From NCBI RefSeq assembly GCF_003991905.1, contig NZ_RSCL01000001.1:372001-436000 (forward strand): a DNA stretch of 64,000 nucleotides. The letters are read 5' to 3'. The notes under the pieces were generated by a model that was not told where the DNA came from, did no database searches, and worked only from the letters and a program-made list of their open reading frames with translations. Within the stretch, counting starts at the first letter, position 1, and every line of letters starts with the position of its first letter. Of this stretch, positions 8,716 through 16,660 are shown piece after piece. The DNA is from Dulcicalothrix desertica PCC 7102. GTDB taxonomy: Bacteria > Cyanobacteriota > Cyanobacteriia > Cyanobacteriales > Nostocaceae. Made by a program: the position numbers and the translations under genes.

Positions 8716-10137
8716 TTAGACGTGGGCGAATTTATAGTCATAGCCATCGGCACGATATGCAAAACTAACGTTTCTCATTGTAGAAACATTTACCCTTTCG
8801 TTATTAATTAAAACTTCAAACCCTTTGGGGGTTGGTGTTTTTACTCTTGCAGTATAAGAACCACATGGAACTCTCACTTTCTTCTCAATGCCTTTTTTCT
8901 TGTTGCCTTTTGTCATACAAGGTTTATCTAGCTTGAATCTGACTATATCGCCTGTATGTATGTGGGTATACTTTTTCTTTGGCGCTATTGTTTTTACAGT
9001 TCCATCGGGATTTTTCTTAACAATTTCTTTACCTGTTTTCTGACATGTTTCTGTAATTAATGCAGGGAATCCCCTCTCGTTAGTCTTTCTACTTTGTCTA
9101 TTACCATGCCCTTTAGATATTACAATTAGAGGTTGGTAAGTCAATATCTTAATGTTGCTGCCAGACTCACCAACACAAGCCGCATCGATGCTATGAGCCT
9201 TGGATAAATTCTGTTTGACTCTATTCATCTTAGTTCTGCCACCTGTCCAATTTTTGACATTGTTGTATTTTGATGCCATATTGGATATTGCTTCTCTTGT
9301 TGAATTTACAGCAGCAGCATCTCTTAAAGGAGACTTGGCTTGGTTTAAAATTTTCGACAATTTTTGCCTGTCGTCTAAAAAATCAGAAATATTCATATCT
9401 CCTTTACGTTGGTTACAATTATGGCAAGCCAACGTTAAATTACTGATTCTATCACTACCACCTTTAGACTTTGGAGTTATATGTTCTATCTCTAATTGCA
9501 CATCTTTTACCCCACAATACACACATTCTCTACCCCATTTCTCTAAGAGGTATTCTCTGATTTCATAGCCCATCAGCTCGCCTTGTTGATATTCGATACC
9601 GCTGATCAGAGAGTTAGCTAATTTTTGCATGTCGAATTTGACTTGTTCGATTTCAATTACAACAATTGGGCAGAACTTACAAAACCTTTTAATCCAAGTT
9701 TTTACTGTTAATACGCGATGCATTAAAGACGGTGCTAGCCACCCTAAACGTTTGCGCTTATTAAAACGTTTTTTCCGATGCCTTAAATTTCTGGAACGTC
9801 TACCCCGTCTAAATCCTGCTCTAGTTAATAAGTCCGAACGAATTTGCATTCCACGGTGTTGTAGCTCCATACGAAATACAATGTCTGAACCACACTGTAT
9901 TGCAAAACCTGTCCATTTTGAGCCGGGATCGATTTTAAGAAAATATTCTTTAAGAGTGGGGTTAAAAACTTGTTTTTTTAGAATTAGTACAAATGGATAA
10001 GTTCTGAGAACTGCTGCTTTTTCTTGAGTTAAAAGCTTTCTTGCCCGTGCCGGATGCACCATATTTAAGAAACTTTTATCCGCATTCAATACGAAAACGT
10101 GATTTGTCAGCATTTTGTTTTTTGGCAAGTACTCCAT
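8716..10137 (-). CDS. iscB: IscB RNA-guided nuclease, 473 aa
   Basis: All parts of IscB are present. A PLMP-like N-terminal segment (about 13-52, VFVLNADKSFLNMVHPARAR). RuvC-I with Asp70 (LKIDPGSKWTGFAI). An Arg-rich bridge helix (109-130). RuvC-II with Glu164 (VVIEIEQVKFD). An HNH domain with Cys205/Cys208, His219 (LEIEHITPKSKGGSDRISN) and Cys238/Cys241. RuvC-III with His315 and Asp318 (HSIDAA). IscB proteins use a long omega-RNA to cut double-stranded DNA and are relatives of the ancestor of Cas9. Length is within the family's usual range and no catalytic residue is missing. No tnpA transposase lies beside it. The region 8629-10985 is free of GGCGCC, unlike most of the window, which fits acquisition. 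Confidence 0.93.
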   Translation of the reverse strand: MEYLPKNKMLTNHVFVLNADKSFLNMVHPARARKLLTQEKAAVLRTYPFVLILKKQVFNPTLKEYFLKIDPGSKWTGFAIQCGSDIVFRMELQHRGMQIRSDLLTRAGFRRGRRSRNLRHRKKRFNKRKRLGWLAPSLMHRVLTVKTWIKRFCKFCPIVVIEIEQVKFDMQKLANSLISGIEYQQGELMGYEIREYLLEKWGRECVYCGVKDVQLEIEHITPKSKGGSDRISNLTLACHNCNQRKGDMNISDFLDDRQKLSKILNQAKSPLRDAAAVNSTREAISNMASKYNNVKNWTGGRTKMNRVKQNLSKAHSIDAACVGESGSNIKILTYQPLIVISKGHGNRQSRKTNERGFPALITETCQKTGKEIVKKNPDGTVKTIAPKKKYTHIHTGDIVRFKLDKPCMTKGNKKKGIEKKVRVPCGSYTARVKTPTPKGFEVLINNERVNVSTMRNVSFAYRADGYDYKFAHV

Positions 10138-10400
10138 TTGAGGTAAAGTTTTTGGCAGTTACGCCGCTCTTTTAGGGTAAAGTTTGCTTCAACAATGTTT
10201 AAGGTTTTTGTCACGTCTAACCAAGACAGTTCGCGGATTTTGGTTTTTCTCCTTCATAAACTAGATAATGTTCCTCATCCGAGCGCTTAGGACTAGCGAA
10301 TCCTATTAAGCTCCTAGTACCCTTAAACGTAGCCATCTGGCTGAGTCTGGTGTAGCCGGGTAGGTTCCTACCTTCCATTAATCACAGATTGCCCAGATTT
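10138..10400 (-). ncRNA. Probable omega-RNA (HEARO) of IscB
   Basis: IscB guide RNAs are encoded just 5' of the iscB gene. The 350-bp space here has no open reading frame but several hairpins: GGTAGG/CCTACC (10359-10364 with 10367-10372), AGCCA/TGGCT (10331-10342), AGGA/TCCT near 10289-10304, and an outer pair AATCACA (10380-10386)/TGTGATT (10414-10420). Transcription would run on the minus strand into iscB. The guide would then lie at the 5' end, somewhere in about 10380-10440. Exact ends cannot be fixed without alignment to other HEARO RNAs. Confidence 0.65.
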
Positions 10401-10487
10401 TATACTGATTAATTGTGATTTACGTCGGATTGCTCCGCTTTATTAGCTACTCATAAAATTAAAGTTTACCTTGATGTTTCAAGTACC

Positions 10488-11597
10488 ATGCAGAATATAT
10501 CACCATTACCCAAGCGTTTAAAGTTACTTTTCGTCTCAACCCCAGTCGGAGGACTTGGAACTGGACTGGGTGGAGGTGTTGAACTTAGTTTATACAACAT
10601 TGCAAAATACTTTATAGAGCAAGGTCATACACTGCAAATTGTTGCTCCCTCTGGTTCATTGTGGAATCGAGATATTTTCAATATAGTTGAAATTACTGGT
10701 AATTTACAGATTATTGCTCAAATTCAAGAACGTGATACCCCTATAACTATGCCTGATAACTCGCTATTGGCGAATATGTGGGAATACGCACGCTCAGTTC
10801 AAAACGAGTATGACTTGATTGTAAATTTTGCTTACGATTGGTTGCCATTTTACCTCACACCGTTTTTTCAAACACCGATAGCTCACTTTGTGAGTATGGG
10901 TTCGCTTAGTAATGCTCTCGACACAGTTATTGCTCAAATCTCCAAGTTATATCCTGGCACAATTGGATTTTACACTCCTTCGCAAGGCGCCACTTTTCCT
11001 TCATTAACTCCTCCGTTATATTACTTAAGCAGTGGTATTGATTTATCGCTATATCAATTTTGCGCCGAACCCAAAGAACAATTGGCAATTTTAGGAAGAA
11101 TTTCACCTGAAAAGGGTTTAGAAGATGCGGTAGCAGTAGCAGCACAGACGAATATACCGTTAAAAATAATGGGTAAAATTCAAGATCAAGCATACTGGCA
11201 AAAAATTATAAACGATTATCAAGGGGCGCCTATTGAGTATTTAGGATTTCTACCAACTGATAAAATGCAGCAAGTTGTGCGTGAGTGTAAAGCGTTATTA
11301 ATGGCGCCAAGGTGGGTAGAAGCATTTGGTAATGTAGCAATAGAAGCGCTTGCATGTGGTGTTCCGGTAATATCTTACGCGCGTGGTGGTCCTGCGGAAA
11401 TAGTTAAAGATGGCAAAACAGGGTTTTTAGTAGAACCTGATAGTGTAACAGGTTTAATAGACGCTGTTAAACGTTTAGATAGTATCGACCGTTATGAATG
11501 TAGAAAACAAGCTGAGACAGAATTTTCACTTCTTCCTTTGGGCGCCAGATTTCTTCAGTGGTTTGAAGATATTTTGCAACGGATACAACGGATGTAA
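10488..11597 (+). CDS. Glycosyltransferase family 4 (GT-B), 369 aa
   Basis: N-terminal Rossmann half begins with LKLLFVSTPVGGLGTGLGGGV, the Gly-rich loop that contacts the acceptor. The C-terminal half has the donor-binding segments LAILGRISPEKGLEDA and EAFGNVAIEALACGVPVISY, which includes the E-x7-E pair, then GGPAEIVKDGKTGFLVEPDS. It is a retaining, cytoplasmic sugar transferase; donor and acceptor are unknown. The last codons and the TAA stop are inside a CGGAT-rich repeat arm (11576-11602). Confidence 0.88.
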   Translation: MQNISPLPKRLKLLFVSTPVGGLGTGLGGGVELSLYNIAKYFIEQGHTLQIVAPSGSLWNRDIFNIVEITGNLQIIAQIQERDTPITMPDNSLLANMWEYARSVQNEYDLIVNFAYDWLPFYLTPFFQTPIAHFVSMGSLSNALDTVIAQISKLYPGTIGFYTPSQGATFPSLTPPLYYLSSGIDLSLYQFCAEPKEQLAILGRISPEKGLEDAVAVAAQTNIPLKIMGKIQDQAYWQKIINDYQGAPIEYLGFLPTDKMQQVVRECKALLMAPRWVEAFGNVAIEALACGVPVISYARGGPAEIVKDGKTGFLVEPDSVTGLIDAVKRLDSIDRYECRKQAETEFSLLPLGARFLQWFEDILQRIQRM

Positions 11598-11936
11598 CGG
11601 ATATCAATATGACATTCTTGAGATGCTACGTCTTATGTTAAAAACCTCTCCCCCGACCCCTCCTCATAAGGGTAGGTTTTTTTTCTAAAAAAGGTGAAAA
11701 GGCAAGGTAGACAAGGTAGAAAAACGCCTCAAGAGTCTACTTGTCTTCCTGTCACCCGTGTCTGGGGTTTGGAGCGGAAAAAACCTACCCTTGTCAGGGA
11801 AGGGGGGTTAGGTTTTTCATATGCTTTTCCACATAGCGTGAAAAGTCAGACCGTAAGCGGATATCCCTTCATAGCGGGAAAACTCCGTTTACGTTCGCGA
11901 CTCATAACAATCCGTTACATCCGTTTTATCCGTTGC
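11576..11936. repeat. Nested inverted repeat with CGGAT arms, about 360 bp
   Basis: The left arm at 11576-11602 (GCAACGGATACAACGG and on) and the right arm at 11910-11936 are inverted copies that differ at about one position in 27. The space between holds a second inverted pair: CCTCTCCCCC...AAGGGTAGGTTTTTT near 11644-11682 and the reverse at about 11779-11817. The arms contain the stop codon of the glycosyltransferase and abut that of the M16 gene, which converge here. Related short versions without the insert occur at 37931-38030 and 43027-43104. Confidence 0.8.
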
Positions 11937-13408
11937 TAACTTTGTGATGTTGCTGTTGGGCTAGGTATTGTTACATCAATAGGTGTTACTTTGGTAGCTA
12001 GTTGTGAAAGTGGAGGGTTAATGGCTGTTTGGTTTCCTACTACAAGTGTGACTAAATTATCTGGTTTGAGATATTTTTGTGCGACTTTTTGGACATCGGC
12101 AATTGTTGTTGCTTCTACTTGTTTACGGTAAGTAAATAGAAAGTCGGCAGGATATCCGTAGTATTCGTATCGAATTAAGCGCGATAGAGTTTGCGCTGGG
12201 TCTTGAAAGTTAAATACAAATGAGTTGAGCGTCGAATCTTTGGCAAATGCTAATTCGTTCGCTGGCACTGGTTCGCTTTGTAAGCGTTTTATTTCTGTTT
12301 GGATGGCTTTGACAAATTGTACTGTTGCATCACTACGAGTTTGTCCTCCAGCGATAAACATTCCCGGAAAGTCAAATTTAGGATTCCAGTATCCGTATAC
12401 AGAATATGCTAAACCTTGACGCGAACGTACTTCGTTAAACAGGCGCCCACCAAATCCATTCAATACTCCATTGAGTACATCTAACGCTGCATAGTCTGGA
12501 CTATTAAATTGTCCACCTAAATGACCAATTAAAACATTACTTTGTGTTAACTGTGGCTGATTAACAAAGTATACACCACCGCTACTTGCTTGGCTAACTT
12601 CAGGTAATTGAGGTTTAATAGGTGTTGGGCTTGGTTTCCAATCGCCAAATTTTGCTTGGATTAACGATTTCATTTTTTGCGAATCAAAATCTCCAGCAAT
12701 ACCCAAAATCATATTATTGGGATAAAAGTAAGAGTTATAAAACTTTACTAAATCATCACGAGTAATATTAGACAGCGTTGTAAACTCTGTAATGCGCGCG
12801 TAAGGACTAGTTTTACCGTAAACCAACTTCTTAAACTCGCGTTGGGCAATTTCATCTGGGCTATCATTACGACGAGAAATACTACCACTTTCTTGAGTCT
12901 TTGCTAACTCTAACTTTTCAGGAGCAAAAACAGGAGTTCGCAACACCTCAGCATATAACCCAAACACAGATTCTAAATCTTCGCTCAAACTTTGGAAATT
13001 AGCAGTTCCCATACTCTCACCAATACCCGTTTCTACCTCAGCAGCACGCGCTTCGAGTAGTTCGTTAAGCTGGTCAGGAGTATGTTCTTTCGTTCCCCCT
13101 GTTCGCATCACAGTGCCAACAAATTGAGCTAACCCAACTTTTTCTGCTGGTTCAAACCGATCCCCAGTTCTAATGGCCGCAGTCCCACTTACCAAAGGTA
13201 ACTCATGGTCTTCCATCAAATAAACGACCATGCCATTACTCATAACATACCGCTCATACTTTGGTAACTTCACCTCCGGCAACGGTGGTAACTGCAAATC
13301 AGTATAATGCTTCGCCTCTCCACTAGCTGCCCAAGAATAATTAAAAGTCAAAAGCAAAAAGCAAAAAGTCAAAACCAACGTATAAACAAAACTTTTCTTC
13401 AACCTCAT
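11936..13408 (-). CDS. M16 peptidase-like protein, inactive subunit, 490 aa
   Basis: Signal peptide (about 1-28, ending NYSWAASG), then the two-domain M16 fold. Where active members have HxxEH this protein has VGLAQFVGTVMRTGG, so the zinc ligands are gone. The second domain keeps the conserved substrate-contact segment with the VRSRQGLAYSVYGYW sequence. In bacteria such inactive subunits pair with an active one to form a clamshell protease of the processing-peptidase type. The neighbouring upstream gene encodes the active partner and the two probably form one operon, with 41 bases between them. Exported, probably periplasmic. Confidence 0.88.
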   Translation of the reverse strand: MRLKKSFVYTLVLTFCFLLLTFNYSWAASGEAKHYTDLQLPPLPEVKLPKYERYVMSNGMVVYLMEDHELPLVSGTAAIRTGDRFEPAEKVGLAQFVGTVMRTGGTKEHTPDQLNELLEARAAEVETGIGESMGTANFQSLSEDLESVFGLYAEVLRTPVFAPEKLELAKTQESGSISRRNDSPDEIAQREFKKLVYGKTSPYARITEFTTLSNITRDDLVKFYNSYFYPNNMILGIAGDFDSQKMKSLIQAKFGDWKPSPTPIKPQLPEVSQASSGGVYFVNQPQLTQSNVLIGHLGGQFNSPDYAALDVLNGVLNGFGGRLFNEVRSRQGLAYSVYGYWNPKFDFPGMFIAGGQTRSDATVQFVKAIQTEIKRLQSEPVPANELAFAKDSTLNSFVFNFQDPAQTLSRLIRYEYYGYPADFLFTYRKQVEATTIADVQKVAQKYLKPDNLVTLVVGNQTAINPPLSQLATKVTPIDVTIPSPTATSQS

Positions 13409-13449
13409 CTTCCAATAGTCCTTTGCGTTCTTTGCGGTTCGTTTTCTTC

Positions 13450-15087
13450 CTACTTACTTTTTGGTAACAACTTACCAATAGTTCGGTTCTGCGGTGTAAA
13501 AGTCGCTCTGGCAACTCTTTGCACATCCCTAGCACCTACAGCTTCCAACCGTCCCAACTGTTTAAACAAATTTCGCCACGAACCAGTCTTGACTTCATAC
13601 TCCAACAACTGTTGTGCCATACCCATATTAGAATCAAGCGCTTCAATCAACTCAGCACGTGCTTGAGTTTTCACCCGCTTTAACTCAGCTTCAGTTACAG
13701 GTTCAGTTTTCAAACGCTCAATTTCTGCCCTTAACGAAGTCGCAACCTCATCAACCGAACGTCCAGGAGCAGTAAGCGCGTAAAATAACATTAAATTTGG
13801 GTATTTATCGCCAGGGAAACCGCTAAAACCTTGTGCAGCAAGCGCTAATCTTTTCTCCTCAACCAAAGATTTATACAACCTTGAAGTACGCCCATCACTT
13901 AACAACCTGCCAATAATGTTATATACCGCTTCATCAGGGTGCGTAATAGCTGGACGGTGGTATCCTTCTAAATACCAAGGTTGTGAAGGGAAATTGACTG
14001 TTACTTCGCGTGTTTGGGTTTGTTTCGGTTCAGTAGCAATTTTAGACTTTGGTTTAGGGCTAGACTTGTAGCGTCCAAAGTAAATTTGTGCAAATTGTTT
14101 TACCTGTGCTGGGTTAACATCACCAACCACAGCTATTGTCAAATTACTTGGCACATAATATGTTGCAAAGAAATCTCTAATATTAGCAGGTGTTAAATTG
14201 CGAATATCTTCGTCATAACCAATTACAGGGCGCCGGTAAGGATGAACTTTATACGCTGCGTCAACGAATTTCTCTATCATTAACCCGATAGGTGAATTCT
14301 CTACCCGTAACCGACGTTCTTCTAAAATTACCTGTTTCTCCTTGTAAAATTCGCGACCGAGTACAGGTTCTAAAAATCTTTCTGACTCTAACGACATCCA
14401 CAACTCTAATTTATTTGCAGGAAAGCTGTATAAATAACGAGTTGCTTCGGTAGAGGTATTGGCATTTAAACCAACTCCACCTGCTTGTTCAACTATTTGC
14501 CCTAATTCGTTTTGCTTAACGAGTTTAACTGCTTGTGACTCTACAGAGTTGAACTGTGCTTGTAGTTTTTCCACCTCATCCGTTTTTTTCGCAGCTTTTG
14601 CCGCACGGATTTGTGAGTCTAGCTGTTCTAATTTATCAAGTAGCGGTTTTTCGGCTTTGTAGTCGATTGTACCGATACGTATTGTGCCTTTAAATGCTAA
14701 GTGTTCTAAAAAGTGTGCTACACCAGTTTGTCCAACGGGTTCATCAACACCACCGACATCAGCATAAGTTACAAATGAAACTACAGGCGCCTGATGACGC
14801 TCCAAAACAATAAACTTCAAGCCATTGTCGAGACGAAACTCGGTAAGGTTTTTAACTACCCGGTCTAAATATGGCTGAATTGAAGCTGAATTTGCTTTGG
14901 TTGGTGGCGCCGTTTTGGCAAGAGCAATTTCGGGTAAAAATCCCCAGGAAAAAAAGATGACAGTTACAAAAATTAACAGTAACTGCTGTCGCTGCTTCAA
15001 TAATTGGTTTATCCTTGCGAATATCCCATTAATAATAAGCGCGTTTTGATAACTCACATTTAGCCGGAAGCCATTTATTCGGTTCAT
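13450..15087 (-). CDS. M16 zinc peptidase, active subunit, 545 aa
   Basis: A membrane/signal segment at about 36-58 is followed by an M16 domain with the zinc motif HFLEH at 125-129 (TGVAHFLEHLAFKGT). A conserved acidic stretch follows after a charged coiled-coil insertion of roughly 50 residues (about 145-195). The insertion separates the motif from the region with GVGLNANTSTEATRYLYSFP. The second domain has the usual R-Y type loop and ends in basic residues. It likely degrades or processes peptides in the periplasm together with the inactive subunit downstream. Divergent from the TetR gene, which could regulate it. Confidence 0.9.
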   Translation of the reverse strand: MNRINGFRLNVSYQNALIINGIFARINQLLKQRQQLLLIFVTVIFFSWGFLPEIALAKTAPPTKANSASIQPYLDRVVKNLTEFRLDNGLKFIVLERHQAPVVSFVTYADVGGVDEPVGQTGVAHFLEHLAFKGTIRIGTIDYKAEKPLLDKLEQLDSQIRAAKAAKKTDEVEKLQAQFNSVESQAVKLVKQNELGQIVEQAGGVGLNANTSTEATRYLYSFPANKLELWMSLESERFLEPVLGREFYKEKQVILEERRLRVENSPIGLMIEKFVDAAYKVHPYRRPVIGYDEDIRNLTPANIRDFFATYYVPSNLTIAVVGDVNPAQVKQFAQIYFGRYKSSPKPKSKIATEPKQTQTREVTVNFPSQPWYLEGYHRPAITHPDEAVYNIIGRLLSDGRTSRLYKSLVEEKRLALAAQGFSGFPGDKYPNLMLFYALTAPGRSVDEVATSLRAEIERLKTEPVTEAELKRVKTQARAELIEALDSNMGMAQQLLEYEVKTGSWRNLFKQLGRLEAVGARDVQRVARATFTPQNRTIGKLLPKSK

Positions 15088-15292
15088 AACTGTTCTCTAA
15101 CCTTAAGACATTAAACCAATTTGCAATTGCATTACTGCGTTATTACTCATCAAAAAATGAAAACCTCAGATGCGAAAATCACGTTTTGTACAGCTAGAGC
15201 CTTAATCTTGTATTAAGCTTTCTTGGCTTTCGCTTTTTATCGTTAGACAATAATGCTACACATCCAGTTCCGAAAATACTACGATAACTTCT

Positions 15293-15904
15293 ATGCGCGT
15301 GTTCAATTCCCCCCCATCTTCTGAAGCACAAACTCGTGATCGTATTTTAACTGCAGCGCAACGTTTGTTTGCTGCCCAAGGTTTCGACGGTACCACAACG
15401 CGCGACTTAGCGCAGGCTGCAGGAGTTGCAGAAGGAACCTTATTTCGTCATTTTTCCAATAAAAAAGCTATTTTAGTCGAAGTTGCAACCCAAGGATGGG
15501 TAGAAATTCTTACTGATTTACTAACCGAGTTGAGCGAAATGGGTAGCTACAAAGCTGTTGCTCAAGTCATGAAGCGTCGAATGTGGAACATGCGTAAGAA
15601 CGCTGACATGATGCGAGTTTGCTTTATGGAGGCACAATTTCATCCTGACTTACGCGAAAGAATTCAGCAAGAAGTCATTGAGAAAATGACTGGTGTTGCT
15701 GAAGCATTTTTTCAAGAAGCAATGGATAAAGGAATCTATCGCAAGATGGATGCCAATTTAGTTGCGAAGGTATTTCTGGGAATGTTTGCAGTTGCAGGCT
15801 TCTCAAACGAAACAATTGCATCACCCAATGCCTCACCTCAAGAAATGCAATCAATGGCTGAAGGTTTAGCTGACATTTTCTTAAATGGTGTACTGGCAAA
15901 GTAA
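15293..15904 (+). CDS. TetR/AcrR-family transcriptional regulator, 203 aa
   Basis: The N-terminal helix-turn-helix is typical: TRDRILTAAQRLFAAQGFDG, then TTTRDLAQAAGVAEGTLFRHF with the recognition helix GTLFRHFSNKKAIL. The C-terminal ligand-binding part (about 70-200) is helical. TetR proteins usually repress a neighbouring gene until a small ligand binds. The gene is divergent from the M16 pair, with about 205 bp between starts, so those peptidases are the first candidates as targets. No clear operator palindrome was recognised in the space. Confidence 0.9.
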   Translation: MRVFNSPPSSEAQTRDRILTAAQRLFAAQGFDGTTTRDLAQAAGVAEGTLFRHFSNKKAILVEVATQGWVEILTDLLTELSEMGSYKAVAQVMKRRMWNMRKNADMMRVCFMEAQFHPDLRERIQQEVIEKMTGVAEAFFQEAMDKGIYRKMDANLVAKVFLGMFAVAGFSNETIASPNASPQEMQSMAEGLADIFLNGVLAK

Positions 15905-15910
15905 AGTTAT

Positions 15911-15962
15911 GAGTGCTGAGTGCTGAGTGCTGAGTGTTGAGTGTTGAGTGCTGAGTGCTGAG
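15911..15962. repeat. Heptanucleotide tandem repeat (GAGTGCT), seven units
   Basis: Seven consecutive 7-mers start at 15911: five GAGTGCT and two GAGTGTT. This is the short tandemly repeated repetitive (STRR) type common in heterocystous cyanobacteria. It follows the TetR stop codon. Inverted units lie at 16017-16048, so the two blocks can pair. Confidence 0.9.
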
Positions 15963-15990
15963 GAACGGAGTTAGGAGGAACGGAGTTAGG
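15961..15990. repeat. 15-base tandem repeat, two copies
   Basis: The unit AGGAACGGAGTTAGG occurs twice without a gap, between the GAGTGCT block and its inverted counterpart. Confidence 0.85.
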
Positions 15991-16016
15991 AGTGAAAAGT
16001 TATGAAATTATTTACT

Positions 16017-16048
16017 ACTCAGCACTCAGCACTTTTCACTCAGCACTA
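16017..16048. repeat. Inverted GAGTGCT units
   Basis: ACTCAGC units in reverse orientation to the block at 15911, with a short spacer ACTTTTC. The end of the DUF4332 gene reads into this block, so the repeat supplies its last codons and stop. Confidence 0.85.
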
Positions 16049-16475
16049 CTTTTGCTTCTTGAATCCATTGTTGGACTATATCAACAGCAGGACATAAATC
16101 ACTTCGTTGCATGGTAGCCACCTGTAACCGCACAATTTGTTTATGAAGACGGTGTGTGGGTATTTGTGCTAACTGTACTACCGAAGCAACACCTGCATGA
16201 AGCAGTAACCCGCAGTATTGTGTTCCAATGCTTGGTACACGTGCTAAGTCAGCTAAAGCTATCCACTTGTTTATATAAGTTAAATGCATTTGTAGTTTGC
16301 TTGCTAGCTCTGTCCTCGTTTGCAAGGTTTTACCTTCCTTGACAAGTTCTTTAGTACTGTGTATTCCACAGTTTTGTAGTTGTAATTTATCTTGTTCGCT
16401 TAACCCTGGTAATTCTTCAACTGACCAATTGCAGGACGAGATACGGCTCATCCTGGTTTGTTTTTGCACAGTCAT
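16026..16475 (-). CDS. DUF4332 helix-hairpin-helix protein, 149 aa
   Basis: The sequence SRISSCNWSVEELPGLSEQDKLQLQNCGIHS followed by two further helical hairpins matches DUF4332. These are small proteins with tandem helix-hairpin-helix units (for example LARVPSIGTQYCGLLLHAGV) like those of DNA-binding and polymerase-associated proteins. Function is not established. The last residues (VVLSEKC) are encoded by the inverted heptamer repeat, so the native C-terminus may have been replaced by repeat spread. Monocistronic. Confidence 0.75.
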   Translation of the reverse strand: MTVQKQTRMSRISSCNWSVEELPGLSEQDKLQLQNCGIHSTKELVKEGKTLQTRTELASKLQMHLTYINKWIALADLARVPSIGTQYCGLLLHAGVASVVQLAQIPTHRLHKQIVRLQVATMQRSDLCPAVDIVQQWIQEAKVVLSEKC

Positions 16476-16660
16476 TTTATAAAGCTCAAATAAACACTCT
16501 TTTTACTATTGTGGCAAGTAAATAGCAGAATGCAATTTTATAGTTTTGATGATTTGGATAAATATAAACAATTTGATTGGATAATTTGAATAGTATATTA
16601 ATAATGTGTTAACTTTTATAACTGTTTCTAATATTCATAATTAAAGAGTCGGTGCAAGCA

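Noticed and set aside
8661-8762. N-terminal extension of the DUF2141 protein
   Set aside because: It would overlap the 3' end of iscB and would hide a normal signal peptide.
9200-10000. Two plus-strand frames of about 122 codons over iscB
   Set aside because: They are reverse-strand shadows of the nuclease gene; the minus-strand product has every expected motif.
11494-11939. Two short plus-strand frames in the CGGAT/CCTCTCCCC repeat region
   Set aside because: Their sequence is produced by the repeats and has no protein-like character.
13307-13666. Open frame on the plus strand over the M16 gene junction
   Set aside because: It lies opposite two well-supported peptidase genes, has no ribosome site and shows no family features.
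15911-16048. Possible CRISPR array
   Set aside because: Units are 7 bases, contiguous and without spacers, so this is an STRR tandem repeat.
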